The notes: generated by a model from the letters alone, not told the origin. DNA of 64,000 nucleotides from Opitutus sp. GAS368 (GCF_900104925.1 NZ_LT629735.1:714291-778290); one strand, 5' to 3'. Positions 16,595 to 25,682 are shown, numbered from the stretch's first letter. Made by a program: numbers and translations.

Positions 16595-17245
16595 TCAGCG
16601 CGTCAGCCGCGCCCAGGTGAAGTTCGGGTTGCGGCCCTCGCGGATGCTGAGGCGGATCCAGAGCAGCGCCAGCGGCTCGAGGCTGCGCGCCATGCCCAGC
16701 CCGCCGGTGTCCACGGGGTCGAAGCCGAGGTCGGTGGCGAGCTTGTGCGTCGTCGCCTTCGCGCCGTCGTGGTCGCCGCAGTAGAACATCACGGGCTTCA
16801 GTCCGGCGGCGTTCGGGTAGGCCGGGTTGGCGAAATTCTCCCAGCCGTAGGTGTTGAACGCCTTCACGACCTGCGCGCCGGTCGCGAGTTTCTCGACCTC
16901 CTCCGCGCCGGAGGTCGTCGAGCCGAGCGAGAGACTGAGGCTGCCGTCGCCGGCCAGCGACAGGGGATTCGTGCAGTCGATCAGCACCTTGCCGCGGAGG
17001 TCGCCCATCGCCGCGATCGCGTCGGACACGGCCGGCCACGGCGTGGCGAGCACGATGATGTCCGCGCTGCGCGCCGCATCGGGCAGGGTCACGGCGGTGG
17101 CGGCGACCCCGATCTCCGCGAGCGGGGGCTGGGTCTTGCCCTGGCCCGGGTTGCGCACGCCGAAGATGATGTAATGCCCCGCCTTGGCCCACGCTTTGCC
17201 GAGTGAGCCACCGAGCTTGCCCGCTCCGATAATCGCGATTTTCAT
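16595..17245 (-). CDS. NADPH-dependent F420 reductase-like oxidoreductase
   Basis: A 216-residue single Rossmann-domain protein starting at the ATG at 17245: MKIAIIGAGKLGGSLGKAWA. Further marks are GVRNPGQGKT (NADPH recognition after strand 2), IIVLATPWPAV, LIDCTNPLS, and the late KAFNTYGWENF, which belongs to the F420-reductase-like/NADP oxidoreductase family. Whether the organism uses F420 is unknown; many bacterial members act on other substrates. Confidence 0.8.
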   Translation of the reverse strand: MKIAIIGAGKLGGSLGKAWAKAGHYIIFGVRNPGQGKTQPPLAEIGVAATAVTLPDAARSADIIVLATPWPAVSDAIAAMGDLRGKVLIDCTNPLSLAGDGSLSLSLGSTTSGAEEVEKLATGAQVVKAFNTYGWENFANPAYPNAAGLKPVMFYCGDHDGAKATTHKLATDLGFDPVDTGGLGMARSLEPLALLWIRLSIREGRNPNFTWARLTR

Positions 17246-17392
17246 ACGGCGGCCAGATTGACGTTTCGCGGGCATTGGGCAACAACTCCGTGTGTGCCGG
17301 CGCAAAAACCTTGGTAAAAATGGGATGGCTGGCCGTGCTCGCCGGCGCACTGCTTTTCCTCGCGGCGCAAGACCGTCCGGCCTGCCGCCTGC

Positions 17393-18043
17393 CTAGGCGG
17401 CCGCCGGGATCACGTAGCAGAATACCGCCGCCCAGTGGCACGCACTGCCGCCGAGCACGCACAGGTGCCAGATGGCATGGTGATACGGCAGGCGCTTCCA
17501 CAGATAGAAGGCCGCACCGCCCGTGTAGCACAGGCCGCCGGCGAGCAGCAGTCGCATCCCGCCCGCCGGCAGCGCCGCGAGCAGCGGCTTGAGCGCCACC
17601 AGCACCAGCCAGCCCATCGCCAGATAGATGAGCGTCGAAACCAGCCGGAAGCGCCCGGCCAGCCAGAACTTGATCGTCACGCCCGCCACCGCCAGGCCCC
17701 ACACCACCCCGAAGAGGCTCCAGCCCCACGGACCGCGCAGCGTGACGAGCACGAACGGCGTGTAGGTGCCCGCGATGAGCAGGAAGATGGCGGCGTGGTC
17801 GAATTTCTGGAGCCGCTGCTTGAGCCGCTCGCCCCGGAGGCTGTGATAGAGCGTCGAGGCCGTGTAGAGCAGCACCAGCGTGGTGCCGAAGATGGCCGTG
17901 CTCACGACATGCCAGGCATCGCCGTTCCGCCCGGCGAAAACCAACAGCAGCACCAGGCCCGCCACGCTCAACACGGCGCCCAGCGCATGCGTCAGGCTGT
18001 TGGCGAATTCCTCGCGGGCGGTGTAGGCGGCGGACATGACCAT
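17393..18043 (-). CDS. hemolysin III / PAQR-type membrane protein
   Basis: A 216-residue seven-helix membrane protein of the Hly-III (YqfA) family. It begins TAREEFANSLTHALGAVLSV, the conserved EE.AN..TH.lG entry. TASTLYHSL and KFDHAAIFLLIAGTYTPF hold the Ser/His/Asp residues of the presumed zinc site, and LPYHHAIWHLCVLGGSACHW closes it (20-residue core). The start ATG overlaps the TPR gene stop as TGATG, or is at 18037. Role in membrane homeostasis is by family. Confidence 0.85.
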   Translation of the reverse strand: MVMSAAYTAREEFANSLTHALGAVLSVAGLVLLLVFAGRNGDAWHVVSTAIFGTTLVLLYTASTLYHSLRGERLKQRLQKFDHAAIFLLIAGTYTPFVLVTLRGPWGWSLFGVVWGLAVAGVTIKFWLAGRFRLVSTLIYLAMGWLVLVALKPLLAALPAGGMRLLLAGGLCYTGGAAFYLWKRLPYHHAIWHLCVLGGSACHWAAVFCYVIPAAA

Positions 18044-20184
18044 CAGTGCGCCAGCTTTTGCAATTCCTCGAGCTCGGACCGGATCGCGCTGTCGTCGGGC
18101 CGGGCCCCGGCGAGTTGACGGTAGCGATCGATCGCCTCGGGCAGCCGGCCCAGGTGGATCAGCACCCGGGCGAGATTGTGCCGCGCGTCGGGATAACCGG
18201 GATCGAGCTCCAGGGCCCGCTCGTAGGCCGCGATGGCCTCGGGCAGGCGGCCGAGTTCCGCGCGGACGTTGCCCAGGTTGTTGGCCACATCCGCATAGTC
18301 GGGTTTCAGCCGCAGGGCCTCCTCGTATTGCCCCAGGGCCGCGGGCAGCCGGCGGGCTTGGGCCAGGGCATTGCCCAGATTGTAGCGGGCCTCGGCATAA
18401 TTCGGGTCCAGCCGCACCGCCTCCTCGCCCTCCCGGAGGGCCTCGGCCCCGCGCCCTTGCTCCAACCGGACATTGGCCAGGTTGCTGTGCGCCTCGGCGA
18501 AACCGGGCTTGAGCCGCACGGCTTCCGCATAATGGACCGCGGCCTCCTCGAGGCGCCCGCCGGCGAGCAAGGCATTGCCCAGGTTGTTGTGCGCCTCGGC
18601 ATAGTTGGGCTGCAGCCGCAGGGCCTCCTCATACTGGTTGCTGGCCTCGGCCGGGCGGCCCAGCCGCGCCAAGGCCAGCCCGAGGTTGTAATGCGGTTCC
18701 GGCACGCCCGGCTGGAGCCGGACGGCTTCCTCATATTGCGCCTGCGCCTCGGCGAAGCGGTTGGCGGCAAAAAACGCCTTGCCCAGATTATTGTGGGCGC
18801 GGCCGTTCGCCGGCCGCTTGGCCACGGTGTCGGCCCACAACCCCGGCTCGCTGCCGTAGTCGGCGTTGCGCCGGACCGTGAGCCCGCCCCACCCCACCGC
18901 CAGCGCACCGCAGACCACCAGGCCGCGCCGCCCCAGCCAGGCATAAAGTCCCAGCACCGCCGGCCCCAGGATCGCCACCAGCGGAAGATACATCCGGTGC
19001 TCCGCCACGGTTTGGGTGGCCACCGGCACCACGCTCGAGCTCGGCGCCAGAATCAGGAAAAACCACGCGCCGGCAAAGCCCCACACCGGACGGCGCACCA
19101 GCGCCACTCCGGTGCCGGCCGCCAGCGCCACGAGCAACAGGGCCTGCAGCCAGACCTCCCCCAGCCCGCCGACCGTCGCCGTGCCATAGTCGAAGACCAG
19201 CGGATCCGGCCACACCACCAGCCACAGGTAGTGGATGATCGCCTGGCATTGGGTCAGCAGGTAGCGCCACGGGCCGACCTCCGCGCCAAAGCCCGCGGTG
19301 CCGCCGCGACCCGTCGTGCCGGCCACCAGCCAGGCCAGCAACAGCCACGTGGCCGCCAGTCCACTATAATAGCGCCACCGGCGGCGCCACGCCTCGCGAA
19401 AGCTCCCGGCCACGAACGTGCGATCATAGAGCAACACCATCAGCGGCGCCGACGCCATGACCTCCTTGCTCGCCATGCCCGCAAGACAGGCGACGATTGA
19501 GATACCGGTCCAAAGTCTGCTTTCAGGTTTCAGGTTTGCTTCGCCATCTCCGCGTCGGACGCTCCGTCCGGTCTCAGGTTTCTCTGCCATCCTGATGAAG
19601 GCGTAAAGCGTCAGCAGATAGCACAGGGCCATCAATGATTCCGCCCGTTGCACCACGTAGGTGACCGACTCCGTCTGCAGCGGATGCAACGTCCAGAGCA
19701 GCGCGACCGCCAGCGCGAGCCAGGTCGCGTCCCTTTGTAGGAGCCTGCTTGCAGGCGATTCCGGGGCGCCCGGTATCGCATTACGTCCTGAGTCGCCTGC
19801 AAGCAGGCTCCTACCCGGCAATCCCGCCAGCGTCCGCCGCACGATGCCAAACAGCGCCAGTCCCGCCAGCACATGGATGAGCAGATTGACCAGGTGGTAG
19901 CCGCGCACGGCTTCGCCGCCCAGCGACTGGTTGAGCGCCAGGCTGAGGTTGACCAGCGGCCGGCCGCTGACCGTCAGGCCCCCATCGAGCCCGGGCGCCA
20001 GCACCCCGCCGAGCGACCATCCCGGGCGGATCGATGGATTGTCCACGATGGCGGGCACGTCATCGAAGACAAACGGGCCCGCGAAGCTGTTGTGGTAGGC
20101 GGCCAGCGCCGCCAGCACCAGGCCGCTCGCGGCCAGCCAGATCGCCCGGCGGGCGGAGGCGGAGGACGGCGGCGGGACGTTCAC
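18043..20184 (-). CDS. multi-span membrane protein with C-terminal TPR repeats, containing two in-frame repeat insertions
   Basis: 713 residues from the GTG at 20184. The N-terminal 440 residues are a polytopic membrane domain (about 10 helices) opening with AYHNSFAGPFVFDDVPAIVDN, a motif of TMTC-like and bacterial O-glycosylation-type TPR proteins. Residues about 455-710 are seven or eight tandem 34-residue TPRs (A..NNLG.AL...GR..EA...YEEA.RL.P). A hairpin repeat (19737-19814) adds residues reading RSLLAGDSG...SPASRLLQ, and a TTTCAGGT-type repeat (19519-19583) adds AEKPETGRSVRRGDGEANLK. Both keep the frame and fall in loops. Function is uncertain; glycosyl transfer or envelope assembly is possible. 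Confidence 0.8.
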   Translation of the reverse strand: MNVPPPSSASARRAIWLAASGLVLAALAAYHNSFAGPFVFDDVPAIVDNPSIRPGWSLGGVLAPGLDGGLTVSGRPLVNLSLALNQSLGGEAVRGYHLVNLLIHVLAGLALFGIVRRTLAGLPGRSLLAGDSGRNAIPGAPESPASRLLQRDATWLALAVALLWTLHPLQTESVTYVVQRAESLMALCYLLTLYAFIRMAEKPETGRSVRRGDGEANLKPESRLWTGISIVACLAGMASKEVMASAPLMVLLYDRTFVAGSFREAWRRRWRYYSGLAATWLLLAWLVAGTTGRGGTAGFGAEVGPWRYLLTQCQAIIHYLWLVVWPDPLVFDYGTATVGGLGEVWLQALLLVALAAGTGVALVRRPVWGFAGAWFFLILAPSSSVVPVATQTVAEHRMYLPLVAILGPAVLGLYAWLGRRGLVVCGALAVGWGGLTVRRNADYGSEPGLWADTVAKRPANGRAHNNLGKAFFAANRFAEAQAQYEEAVRLQPGVPEPHYNLGLALARLGRPAEASNQYEEALRLQPNYAEAHNNLGNALLAGGRLEEAAVHYAEAVRLKPGFAEAHSNLANVRLEQGRGAEALREGEEAVRLDPNYAEARYNLGNALAQARRLPAALGQYEEALRLKPDYADVANNLGNVRAELGRLPEAIAAYERALELDPGYPDARHNLARVLIHLGRLPEAIDRYRQLAGARPDDSAIRSELEELQKLAH
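19519..19583. repeat. TTTCAGGT-type repeat inside the TPR gene
   Basis: CTTTCAGGTTTCAGGTTTGC at one end and CCGGTCTCAGGTTTCTC at the other. It is the same TTTCAGGTYTCAG unit found between genes at 33433, 36217 and 38251, here encoding a hydrophilic loop. Confidence 0.65.
19737..19814. repeat. GTAGG-superfamily hairpin, subtype F, inside the TPR gene
   Basis: A 78-base element with perfect 22-bp arms: GTAGGAGCCTGCTTGCAGGC begins the left arm (19737-19758) and the right arm is 19793-19814, ending CTCCTAC. Length is a multiple of three and no stop arises in the gene frame. Confidence 0.85.
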
Positions 20185-20447
20185 AGGCGCGATAGGAAGA
20201 GTTAATTTCCAGGATGGAAACTGTATTTTCCGCCGGTCCCTGCCCGGCCAAAATCAAACCGACCGATTGGCAATGCTTATGCTTTTCTGTGACGGTCATC
20301 GGTCAAAAGTTACGGGCATGAAACTTCCCGGTTTTGCGAGCAGAGAGCGGGGGTTGCAGGCTTGACTCAACCTTATGACAAGCGTTCGCTGCGCCAGTCC
20401 TCGTTCAGGCCACCAACCTGAAACCTAACACCAACTGCATTTACACC

Positions 20448-23400
20448 ATGCACAAATCGTTCCTTAAATCGTTAGTTCTCGCAGTTGTCACGGCCCTCGC
20501 CCTGACACTTTCGCCCACTGCGTTCGCGCAGATTACGACCTCCGGCATGTCCGGCACGTTGCGCGCCGCCGATGGGCAGGCCTTGCCCGGCGTGACCGTT
20601 ACCGCGGTCCATACGCCCACCAACGCCACATTCACCGCGGTGACCAGCCCGGCTGGCCGCTTCACCTTCATCGGCCTGCCCGTGGGCGGTCCCTACACGG
20701 TTAGCGCCAAGACGGACGCCGGTGATGCCGTGAACACCAACGTTTTCACCGAGCTCGGCAACGAGGTCGAGATTGCCCTCAGCGCCAAGTCCGAGACGGT
20801 GCAGCTTGAGAAACTCGTCGTCGGCGGCCGCCGCGGCGACCTGGACGCCTTCGCGCAAGGCTCCGGCACCATTCTCGATCGGGTCCAACTCGACGCCAAG
20901 CCCACCACCGAGCGCTCCTTTGCCGACCTCGTGAGCGCCACCCCGCAGGTCACCCTGCAGGCCCTCTCGAGCGCCAACGACCGCGAAGAGGCCCACATCG
21001 TCGCCCTCGGCCAGAACAACCGCTTCAACTCCTTCATGATCGACGGCGCCCGGATCAACGACGTGTTCGGCCTGAACGGCACCGGCCTCGCCGCCTTCTT
21101 CAACCCGATTTCCCCCGACACGCTCGATCAGATGTCGGTCGCGGTTTCCCCCTATTCCGCCAACTTCTCCTTCTTCACGGGCGCGGCCATCAACGCCGTC
21201 ACCAAGAGCGGCTCGAACGAATTCCATGGCTCCGCCTACTACTATTTCAAGGGCGACCGGGCCTACGGCGTCCAGCTCCAGGGCGACAACCCCAAGGAAG
21301 AAGCCGCCACCGGCGTCAAGATCCTCCCGAAGCTTAAGCGCACCACCTACGGCGCCACCTTCGGCGGTCCGATCTGGAAGGACCACATCTTCTTCTTCCT
21401 GAACTATGAGAAATACGACAGCATCAGCAACGGCCGCACGCTCACCTTCTCCCCGGATGCCGGGATCGAGGACCAGATTCTCGCCCGCCTGAAGCAATAC
21501 TCCAGCACCGTCAACTGGGGCGACAAGGTCACTTCCGCCACCAGCAACGAACAGACCGAGAAGAAAATGCTGGCCAAGGTGGACTGGAAGATTTCCGACA
21601 AGCACCGCCTGACCGTGCGTTACTCCAAGACGGACGGCTTGGTGCCCCAGTTTGGCAACCTCGGCAGCGGCGTCACCATCAACGGCGTCTCCAGTCCCTC
21701 GATCGGCGCCGCCCTCACCAGCAACTTCTACAACCAGACCCGCGTGGGCAAGTCCTACTCCGCCCAGTTCAACAGCGACTGGACGCCGGACTTCAAGACC
21801 GAGCTCCGTTTCACCCGCAACACCGACGACCAGCTGACCCCGACGGTTGCGACGGCCCCGCTGATCGTGATCAACGGCATTTCGGGCACCAACCTTCAAA
21901 CCAATGCCCCGGGCACCGGCGCCGAAGTCGCCGGCACGGAGCAGTTTCGCCACGGCAATATCATCAACGTGGTCAACCGCCAGGCTTCCGCCAAGGCCGA
22001 CTACTTCTGGAACAACTTCGTCTTGACCGGCGGTGTCGAGCGCGAGTGGTCCGACTTCGTCAACCTGTTCCGCTCCGGTTCCTACGGTCTCGTCGCCTTC
22101 CGCAGCCTGGCCGATTTCATGGCCGACACGAACGGCGTGATCTCGCGCAATTACTATGATCCCGCCGTCCGTCCCGTCGCCGACATCTCCGACTTCGCCA
22201 TCAACTCCATCTATGCCCAGGCCAAGTGGAATTACAGCAATCGCCTGAATGCGACGTTCGGCCTCCGCCTCGACCAGACCGAGACCAGCATCCACCCGGC
22301 CTTGAACCAGGCCTTCCTCACCACCACCGGCTTCCGCAACGACGGCACTCCGGGCGGTGTCTCGGCCCTCGCGCCGCGCTTCGGCTTCAACTACTCGCTC
22401 GACGACAAGCGCATCACGCAGCTCCACGGCGGCTTCGGCTACTTCATGGGGCGTTCGCCCTGGGTGTTCTTCTCGAACTCCTTCGGTAATACCGGCGTGG
22501 GCACCTTCAGCCGCTCCTCGACCGACACGGTCAACCCCCTCACCGGCAGCCTGACCCAATACTTCACCAGCGAATTCAACGGCGCGAGCCCGATCGGCAC
22601 CGGCACGGACAACCCGACGCTCCGCCGCGAGGTTGATTTCAACGACAACAATGTGAAAATGCCGGCCGTCTGGCGCGGTAACCTGAACATCGACCACAAG
22701 CTGCCGTTCCTCAACTCGACCGTGACGGTCGAGTATGACTACACGAAGGTCGCCGAGGGTCTCATCACGACCAACGAGAACCTCAAGCCCCTCGTCGGCG
22801 CCCTCGCTCTCGACGGCCGCGCCCGGTTCTCCGGTGCCCCCAGCGTCCAGGCCAATGCGCTGTATCCCGCCTACACCAACATGTATCGGGTGAGTAACAC
22901 CAAGGTCGGCCAGTCCAACTACGTCACCATGGAGTGGAGCCGCCCGATGAAGGACAACTGGTCCTTCCGGCTCGCCTACACCCGCGGCCACTCCACCGAA
23001 GCGCAGTCCAACAGCCAGACCACGGCGGGCGGCCAGTTCCTCCGCAACATCGTGTTCAACCAGAACACGGTCGAGCTCAGCACCGCCGACTACGAGATCA
23101 AGGACCGCATCCAGTTCAACCTCAGCCGGCAGTTCGAGTTCATCAAGAAGCTCAAGACCACCGTTTCGCTCTACTACGAAGGCCGCTCGGGCAACCCCGA
23201 AAGCTGGGTCTTCGGCGGCGACCTCAACGGCGACGGCCAGAGCTTCAACGACGCCGTGGTCATCCCGACCGGTCCGACCGATCCGAAGTTCGACTTCTCG
23301 GGCATGACGCAGGCCCAGCAGGACGCCTTCTTCGCGCTCATCAACAGCAGCGGCCTCGCCAAATATGCCGGCCAGAAATTTGTGCCGAAGAACGCGTTCT

Positions 23401-23744
23401 ACGAACCGTGGGTCAACCGCCTCGACCTGAACTTCAGGCAGGACATCCCCATCCGCGGGCCGGCCAAGCTCCAGCTCGGTTTGGACTTCGTCAACTTCGG
23501 CGCCTTCCTCAGCCGCAGCACCTTCGGCTACACCGAGGTCGCGCCGAATCAGTCGAACGATGCGTTCCGCACCCTCACCCTCACCAGCGGCACGTCCTAC
23601 AACGCGCTCGGCCAGATCAAGCCGCTCTTCAGCGGGACGGTCACTGCCACCAATCCGAACGGTGTTTTCATCCCGACCCCGAACCTGATCGACAACCTGC
23701 AGTCGCGCTGGCGCATTCAGCTCGTCGCGAAGCTGCTCTTCTAA
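20448..23744 (+). CDS. Oar-like TonB-dependent receptor
   Basis: A 1098-residue outer-membrane receptor. The signal peptide ends SPTAFAQ. Residues about 33-115 form a carboxypeptidase-regulatory-like beta sandwich (GTLRAADGQALPGVTVTAVH). A plug follows with TERSFADLVSATPQVT and MIDGARINDVFGLN, then an approximately 800-residue beta barrel ending WRIQLVAKLLF with the usual C-terminal Phe. Such receptors take up large substrates such as oligosaccharides, peptides or siderophores; the substrate cannot be told. It stands alone between a 260-base leader and a terminator. Confidence 0.88.
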   Translation: MHKSFLKSLVLAVVTALALTLSPTAFAQITTSGMSGTLRAADGQALPGVTVTAVHTPTNATFTAVTSPAGRFTFIGLPVGGPYTVSAKTDAGDAVNTNVFTELGNEVEIALSAKSETVQLEKLVVGGRRGDLDAFAQGSGTILDRVQLDAKPTTERSFADLVSATPQVTLQALSSANDREEAHIVALGQNNRFNSFMIDGARINDVFGLNGTGLAAFFNPISPDTLDQMSVAVSPYSANFSFFTGAAINAVTKSGSNEFHGSAYYYFKGDRAYGVQLQGDNPKEEAATGVKILPKLKRTTYGATFGGPIWKDHIFFFLNYEKYDSISNGRTLTFSPDAGIEDQILARLKQYSSTVNWGDKVTSATSNEQTEKKMLAKVDWKISDKHRLTVRYSKTDGLVPQFGNLGSGVTINGVSSPSIGAALTSNFYNQTRVGKSYSAQFNSDWTPDFKTELRFTRNTDDQLTPTVATAPLIVINGISGTNLQTNAPGTGAEVAGTEQFRHGNIINVVNRQASAKADYFWNNFVLTGGVEREWSDFVNLFRSGSYGLVAFRSLADFMADTNGVISRNYYDPAVRPVADISDFAINSIYAQAKWNYSNRLNATFGLRLDQTETSIHPALNQAFLTTTGFRNDGTPGGVSALAPRFGFNYSLDDKRITQLHGGFGYFMGRSPWVFFSNSFGNTGVGTFSRSSTDTVNPLTGSLTQYFTSEFNGASPIGTGTDNPTLRREVDFNDNNVKMPAVWRGNLNIDHKLPFLNSTVTVEYDYTKVAEGLITTNENLKPLVGALALDGRARFSGAPSVQANALYPAYTNMYRVSNTKVGQSNYVTMEWSRPMKDNWSFRLAYTRGHSTEAQSNSQTTAGGQFLRNIVFNQNTVELSTADYEIKDRIQFNLSRQFEFIKKLKTTVSLYYEGRSGNPESWVFGGDLNGDGQSFNDAVVIPTGPTDPKFDFSGMTQAQQDAFFALINSSGLAKYAGQKFVPKNAFYEPWVNRLDLNFRQDIPIRGPAKLQLGLDFVNFGAFLSRSTFGYTEVAPNQSNDAFRTLTLTSGTSYNALGQIKPLFSGTVTATNPNGVFIPTPNLIDNLQSRWRIQLVAKLLF

Positions 23745-23770
23745 GCCGGTTCTGGCCTCCTCTTGACCCC

Positions 23771-23803
23771 AAGGCGCCCGGTGCAAACCGGGCGCCTTTT
23801 TCT
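23771..23803 (+). terminator. intrinsic terminator of the TonB receptor gene
   Basis: AAGGCGCCCGG (23771-23781) pairs with CCGGGCGCCTT (23788-23798) around a six-base loop, followed by TTTTC. Confidence 0.85.
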
Positions 23804-23809
23804 TGCCCT

Positions 23810-23875
23810 GTAGGGTCGTCGCTTGCGACGACCTCGCCCACGCCAAGCTAAGGTCGTCGCGAGCAACGACCCTAC
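23810..23875. repeat. GTAGG-superfamily hairpin, subtype D
   Basis: GTAGGGTCGTCGCTTGCGAC starts the left arm and the right arm ends GCAACGACCCTAC. An inner GTCGTCGC.GCGACGAC stem nests inside each arm. It lies directly behind the terminator. Confidence 0.8.
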
Positions 23876-23984
23876 ATTTTGAATCCGCGGGGTGAGGACA
23901 CCCCGCCTCCATGATCCTGACTCGCGTGACAGCACCACTGAGGGAAACCGCCCCCGGATGGAGCGCGTCTCAACGCGGTTTGCT

Positions 23985-24057
23985 GGAGGGCCCGCGTCCC
24001 TGCGGGCCGCGCCCGGGTGAGGGGATTCGAACCGGCCCGCAGGGACGCGGGCCCTCC
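23985..24057. repeat. GGAGGGCCC hairpin, subtype G
   Basis: Perfect 24-bp arms: 23985-24008 (GGAGGGCCCGCGTCCCTGCG...) and 24034-24057. A single right arm of the same sequence is at 31803-31826. The loop contains GGGGATTCGAACC, which resembles a tRNA T-loop read on the other strand, but the stem does not complete. Confidence 0.8.
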
Positions 24058-24126
24058 ACCTTCGGATGGTTCGAACTCAATCCCCGCCGCCTGCGCGCAC
24101 GTTTTCGTTTTTATTCTCGAAAAATA

Positions 24127-24227
24127 TTTCCCCTCTGAAAACCGCGCTCGACTGGGAATTTTTCGCGTCAAGAAAATATTTGTCCCGTGTGCGCCCCGCA
24201 GGCGTTTCGCGTTTTTCAGAGGGGAAA
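24127..24227. repeat. long inverted repeat upstream of nrdB
   Basis: TTTCCCCTCTGAAAACCGCG (24127-24146) pairs with CGCGTTTTTCAGAGGGGAAA (24208-24227) with one mismatch. AAAATATTT occurs twice nearby (24121, 24173). It lies about 110 bases before the likely nrdB promoter. The interval 24058-24335 holds no gene I can support. Confidence 0.6.
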
Positions 24228-24335
24228 TCGCCTTTCCGGGCTTTTTTTGCCCCCGCGAATCACCGCCGCGAAGCTGTCACAATGTTGTCCACTCAAAAAG
24301 TGACGGAAAATTTGCAAAAACCGTCCTTAATCTGT

Positions 24336-24364
24336 TTGACGGGGTTTGGGGCCGTTCCCATTAG
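24336..24364 (+). promoter_or_regulatory. candidate nrdB promoter
   Basis: TTGACG (24336-24341), a 17-base spacer, then CATTAG. The -35 matches five of six; the -10 is weak. It would give a leader of about 140 bases before nrdB. Confidence 0.3.
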
Positions 24365-24512
24365 TTGTGGTCAAGGTTCCGGGCATCCACATCCTGTGGT
24401 GGTCGACAACGTGTTAGAAAGTAATGGCAACTTGGTGTCGCCAGAGGCTTTCAGCCGTCTCTAGACCACGGGACACACACCGCTTTTCTTAAATTTCGTC
24501 AGCCGTTTCGCC

Positions 24513-25598
24513 ATGCAAAAATCATTTTCCGTCGGCACCAAAACCTTCGTGCTCGATCAGGACAAGGCGGAGGCCGCATTCGCCGCCAAGAAGGTCATCA
24601 ACGGCCGCCAGGTTCCCTACTTCAACATCCTCCCCCTGAAATTCCAGTGGGCCTACGATCTCTACAAGACGATGAAGGCCAATCACTGGGAGCCGGAGGA
24701 CGTCCCGATGGGCAAGGACATCGAGCAGTGGCGCGACACCAAGGCCGTGTCCGACATCGAGCGCTGGATCATCCGCATGGGCATCGGCTACTTCTCGGCC
24801 GCCGAGGGCATCGTCGGCGACAACATCCAGCACGTCGTCCGCGAGATCGTCACCGCCCCCGAGCTCAAGCTCGTCCTCGGCCGCCACGCCCACGAGGAGA
24901 ACATCCACGCCGACTCCCTCCTCTACATGATTTCCTCCCTCGGCATCAACCCGCACGAGTGCGAGGCGATGTTCGAGGACGTGAAGTCCATCACCCGGAA
25001 GAACGAGTTCGTGAACAAGGTTTCCCAGGACCTCCGCCGCGACCTCGACATGACGAAGGTCGAGAACATGCAGCTCCTGGCGAAGAACATCTTTGTCTTC
25101 GGCCAGTGCATGGAGGGCACCCAGTTCTACGGCCTCTTCGGCATGATCCTGTCGCTTTACCGGCAGAACAAGTTCCCCGGCATCGGCCAGATGTTCCGCT
25201 ACACCCTCCGCGACGAGTCGAACCACATCGAGCTCTTCCGGAACCTGTTCATGGACCTCATCGAGGAGAACCGCCAGATCTGGACCGCCGAGTTCAAGGA
25301 AGAGCTCCGGCAGACGATGGCCGAGGGCATCCAGCTCGAGAAGGACTTCATCCGCGACTGCCTGCCGGTCAACGCCGTCGGCCTGTCCATCGAGGAATTT
25401 CTGACCTACATCGACTACATCGCCGACCGCCGCCTCGAAGGCTGCGGCCTGACCCCGCTGAACCCCGGCATCAAGAATCCCCTGCCGTGGCTCGCGGAAA
25501 TGATGGACATCAAGAAGGAACAAAACTTCTTCGAGGGTCGCGTCACCGAGTATCAGAAATCCTCCGCGCTCGCCGTCGCGAGCGACGACGAACTCTGA
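24513..25598 (+). CDS. nrdB: ribonucleotide reductase R2 subunit lacking the radical tyrosine (class Ic type)
   Basis: A 361-residue R2 protein. All six metal ligands are visible: E98 (AAEG), E129 and H132 (EENIH), E201 (CMEG), E235 and H238 (RDESNH). The position four residues after the first His, Tyr122 in E. coli, is L136 (HADSLLYM). Glu at the first ligand and a hydrophobic residue at the tyrosine site are marks of the class Ic (Chlamydia-like, Mn/Fe cofactor) R2 group, where Phe, Leu or Val replaces Tyr. With NrdA it makes dNTP precursors. The nrdA gene follows after 84 bases. A metal-based radical is inference from the family. Confidence 0.92.
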   Translation: MQKSFSVGTKTFVLDQDKAEAAFAAKKVINGRQVPYFNILPLKFQWAYDLYKTMKANHWEPEDVPMGKDIEQWRDTKAVSDIERWIIRMGIGYFSAAEGIVGDNIQHVVREIVTAPELKLVLGRHAHEENIHADSLLYMISSLGINPHECEAMFEDVKSITRKNEFVNKVSQDLRRDLDMTKVENMQLLAKNIFVFGQCMEGTQFYGLFGMILSLYRQNKFPGIGQMFRYTLRDESNHIELFRNLFMDLIEENRQIWTAEFKEELRQTMAEGIQLEKDFIRDCLPVNAVGLSIEEFLTYIDYIADRRLEGCGLTPLNPGIKNPLPWLAEMMDIKKEQNFFEGRVTEYQKSSALAVASDDEL

Positions 25599-25604
25599 GT
25601 TGTT

Positions 25605-25630
25605 TTGTAGGGCGGGATCACCGTATCCCG
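25605..25630. repeat. GTAGG-superfamily, subtype B half element
   Basis: GTAGGGCGGGATCACCGTAT followed by CCCGCC: one small hairpin (GCGGGAT/ATCCCGC). It is the left half of the elements at 34990 and 61036 and lies between nrdB and nrdA. Confidence 0.7.
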
Positions 25631-25682
25631 CCTCTTCTCAGCCTCCAGCCCCACGCCTCTCGCCTCAAGCCTCTCCCCGCCC

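Noticed and set aside
20362-20390. Promoter of the TonB receptor at TTGACT (20362)
   Set aside because: The -35 is good, but no acceptable -10 lies at the right distance.
20472-23912. A frame of over 1,100 codons on the minus strand antisense to the TonB receptor
   Set aside because: It is a by-product of strong GC codon bias in the real gene; it has no ribosome site, family motif or sensible composition.
24014-24036. A tRNA 3' end (GGTTCGAATCCCC on the minus strand)
   Set aside because: The T-stem does not pair and no other tRNA arms are present; it is the loop of a palindromic repeat.
24280-24512. NrdR box or cobalamin riboswitch upstream of nrdB
   Set aside because: CACAATGTTGTC resembles half an NrdR site but lacks the palindrome, and no conserved cobalamin-riboswitch core was seen.
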